From the NCBI GenBank assembly GCA_030789695.1, contig CM061142.1, positions 800,473,610 through 800,537,609 on the forward strand: a stretch of DNA of 64,000 nt, given 5' to 3'. The stretch comes from Scilla litardierei. Lineage: Eukaryota > Streptophyta > Magnoliopsida > Asparagales > Asparagaceae. A program made the position numbers and the translations under genes. The notes under the pieces were generated by a model that was given only the letters and a program-made list of their open reading frames with translations, was not told where the DNA came from and searched no databases. Shown here piece after piece: positions 63,569 to 64,000 of this stretch (positions within the stretch are counted from its first letter, which is position 1; the number at the start of each line of letters is the position of its first letter).

Positions 63569-64000
63569 GTGCACCATGGCCAAATGGGCTATGAAGGCCA
63601 TGCACCCCCCCACCCCAAGCGGAGGGGGTTGGCTACGGCCAATAACCACCGGCGACCACCCCATCAAGGGGGAGGAATGTGTGCGGCAACCCCATTCAAA
63701 GGGGGTGGCCGGCCATGGCCAAAGGGGCCATGGCCGGCCAATGCCAAATGGGCTTGGCCATGACCGGCCATGGCCAAGCCATGGCCAGGCCGGCAGTGGC
63801 CGGCCATGGCCAGGCCGGCAATGGCCGGCCTTGGCCAAGGCCAGGCCGGCCCTGGCAGAGGCCAGGGCCGGCGCCCTGGCCTCGGCCAGGGCCTGGCCGG
63901 CCCTGGCAGGGGCCAGGGCCGGCTGGCCTGCCCTGGCAGAGGCCAGGGCCAATGCCCTGGCCTCGGCCAGGGCCTGGCCGGCCTTGGCCGGCCTCGGCCA
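63569..64000. repeat. GGCCGGCC / GGCCATGGCC hairpin block in the leader
   Basis: Dense low-complexity sequence of GGCC, CATGG and CAGGCCGG words, running to the window edge. It begins about 365 bp after the PBS, similar to the GC-rich blocks of the elements at 32683 and 52831. Confidence 0.8.

Larger units (their letters stand above)
62599..64000 (+). mobile_element. Copia element, 5' LTR and leader, running off the window
   Basis: The LTR is 62599-63202 (604 bp, TGTTGGATATGG to GATCCTACA), with a TATA box at 62914-62921 and the PBS TGGTATCGGAGCC at 63204-63216. The leader contains a twice-repeated hairpin segment (about 63266-63415), a 22-bp direct repeat (ACGAACGGGTGCTTCATCG, 63480-63520) and a GGCCGGCC-rich block to the window end. 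No gag start is seen inside the window. Confidence 0.82.

Noticed and set aside
63494..63952. Ala/Pro-rich open frame on minus
   Set aside because: Low-complexity translation of the GGCCGGCC repeat block.

Overview
The window is nuclear DNA of a flowering plant with a large, repeat-rich genome. The evidence is spliced plant genes (sulfite oxidase, a SnRK1 gamma subunit), plant-only transposon proteins (a MULE transposase with SWIM and CCHC fingers, a plant mobile domain (PMD) protein) and plant LTR-retrotransposon lineages (Sirevirus and other Copia types, Tekay-like, Athila-like and Tat-like Gypsy). The species cannot be told. Most of the sequence is nested transposons, and almost every coding region is broken.

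Left third (1-28120). A MULE transposase gene on the plus strand starts outside the window and ends at 14266. A 12.4-kb Sirevirus-type Copia element (1688-14095, target duplication CCAAT) sits exactly inside the codons of its C-terminal zinc knuckle. Facing it, tail to tail, is a multi-exon PMD gene on the minus strand (about 28090 to 14976). That gene is split in its second coding exon by a 10.3-kb Tekay-like Gypsy element (16859-27160, target duplication ATGAC). A 368-bp inverted repeat lies between the two stop codons, and its central palindrome has a relative beyond the 5' end of the PMD gene (28092-28120). The convergent layout recalls mudrA/mudrB of maize MuDR, with PMD in the place of mudrB.

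Middle (28121-49370). The first five coding exons of sulfite oxidase (28485-29488) are followed by a small deleted Gypsy-type element, a hAT-like end, a SINE-like unit and a Copia element that runs into a gap of exactly 500 N (38512-39011). Beyond the gap are an LTR-like block, an Athila-like element that has lost pol, the head of an inverted Sirevirus-type LTR, the first two coding exons of a SnRK1 gamma (KING1-type) gene (45081-45611), and a 5'-deleted Copia fragment. Neither host gene continues in the window.

Right (49371-64000). Gypsy-type LTR remnants flank a minus-strand solo-LTR-like unit. Next are a complete but decayed Copia element (52831-59559, target duplication CATTT) containing a 517-bp Mutator-type MITE with a perfect 9-bp duplication, a Tat-like element reduced to LTR plus gag, and the 5' LTR and leader of another Copia element.

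A theme runs through the window. Nearly every retroelement carries a block of short palindromes or hairpins, either in U3 just before the TATA box, or about 330-370 bp (once about 560 bp) after the primer binding site, or between the coding regions. The arm sequences are unrelated from element to element. All coordinates and splice sites were read by eye; no alignment or search was run.
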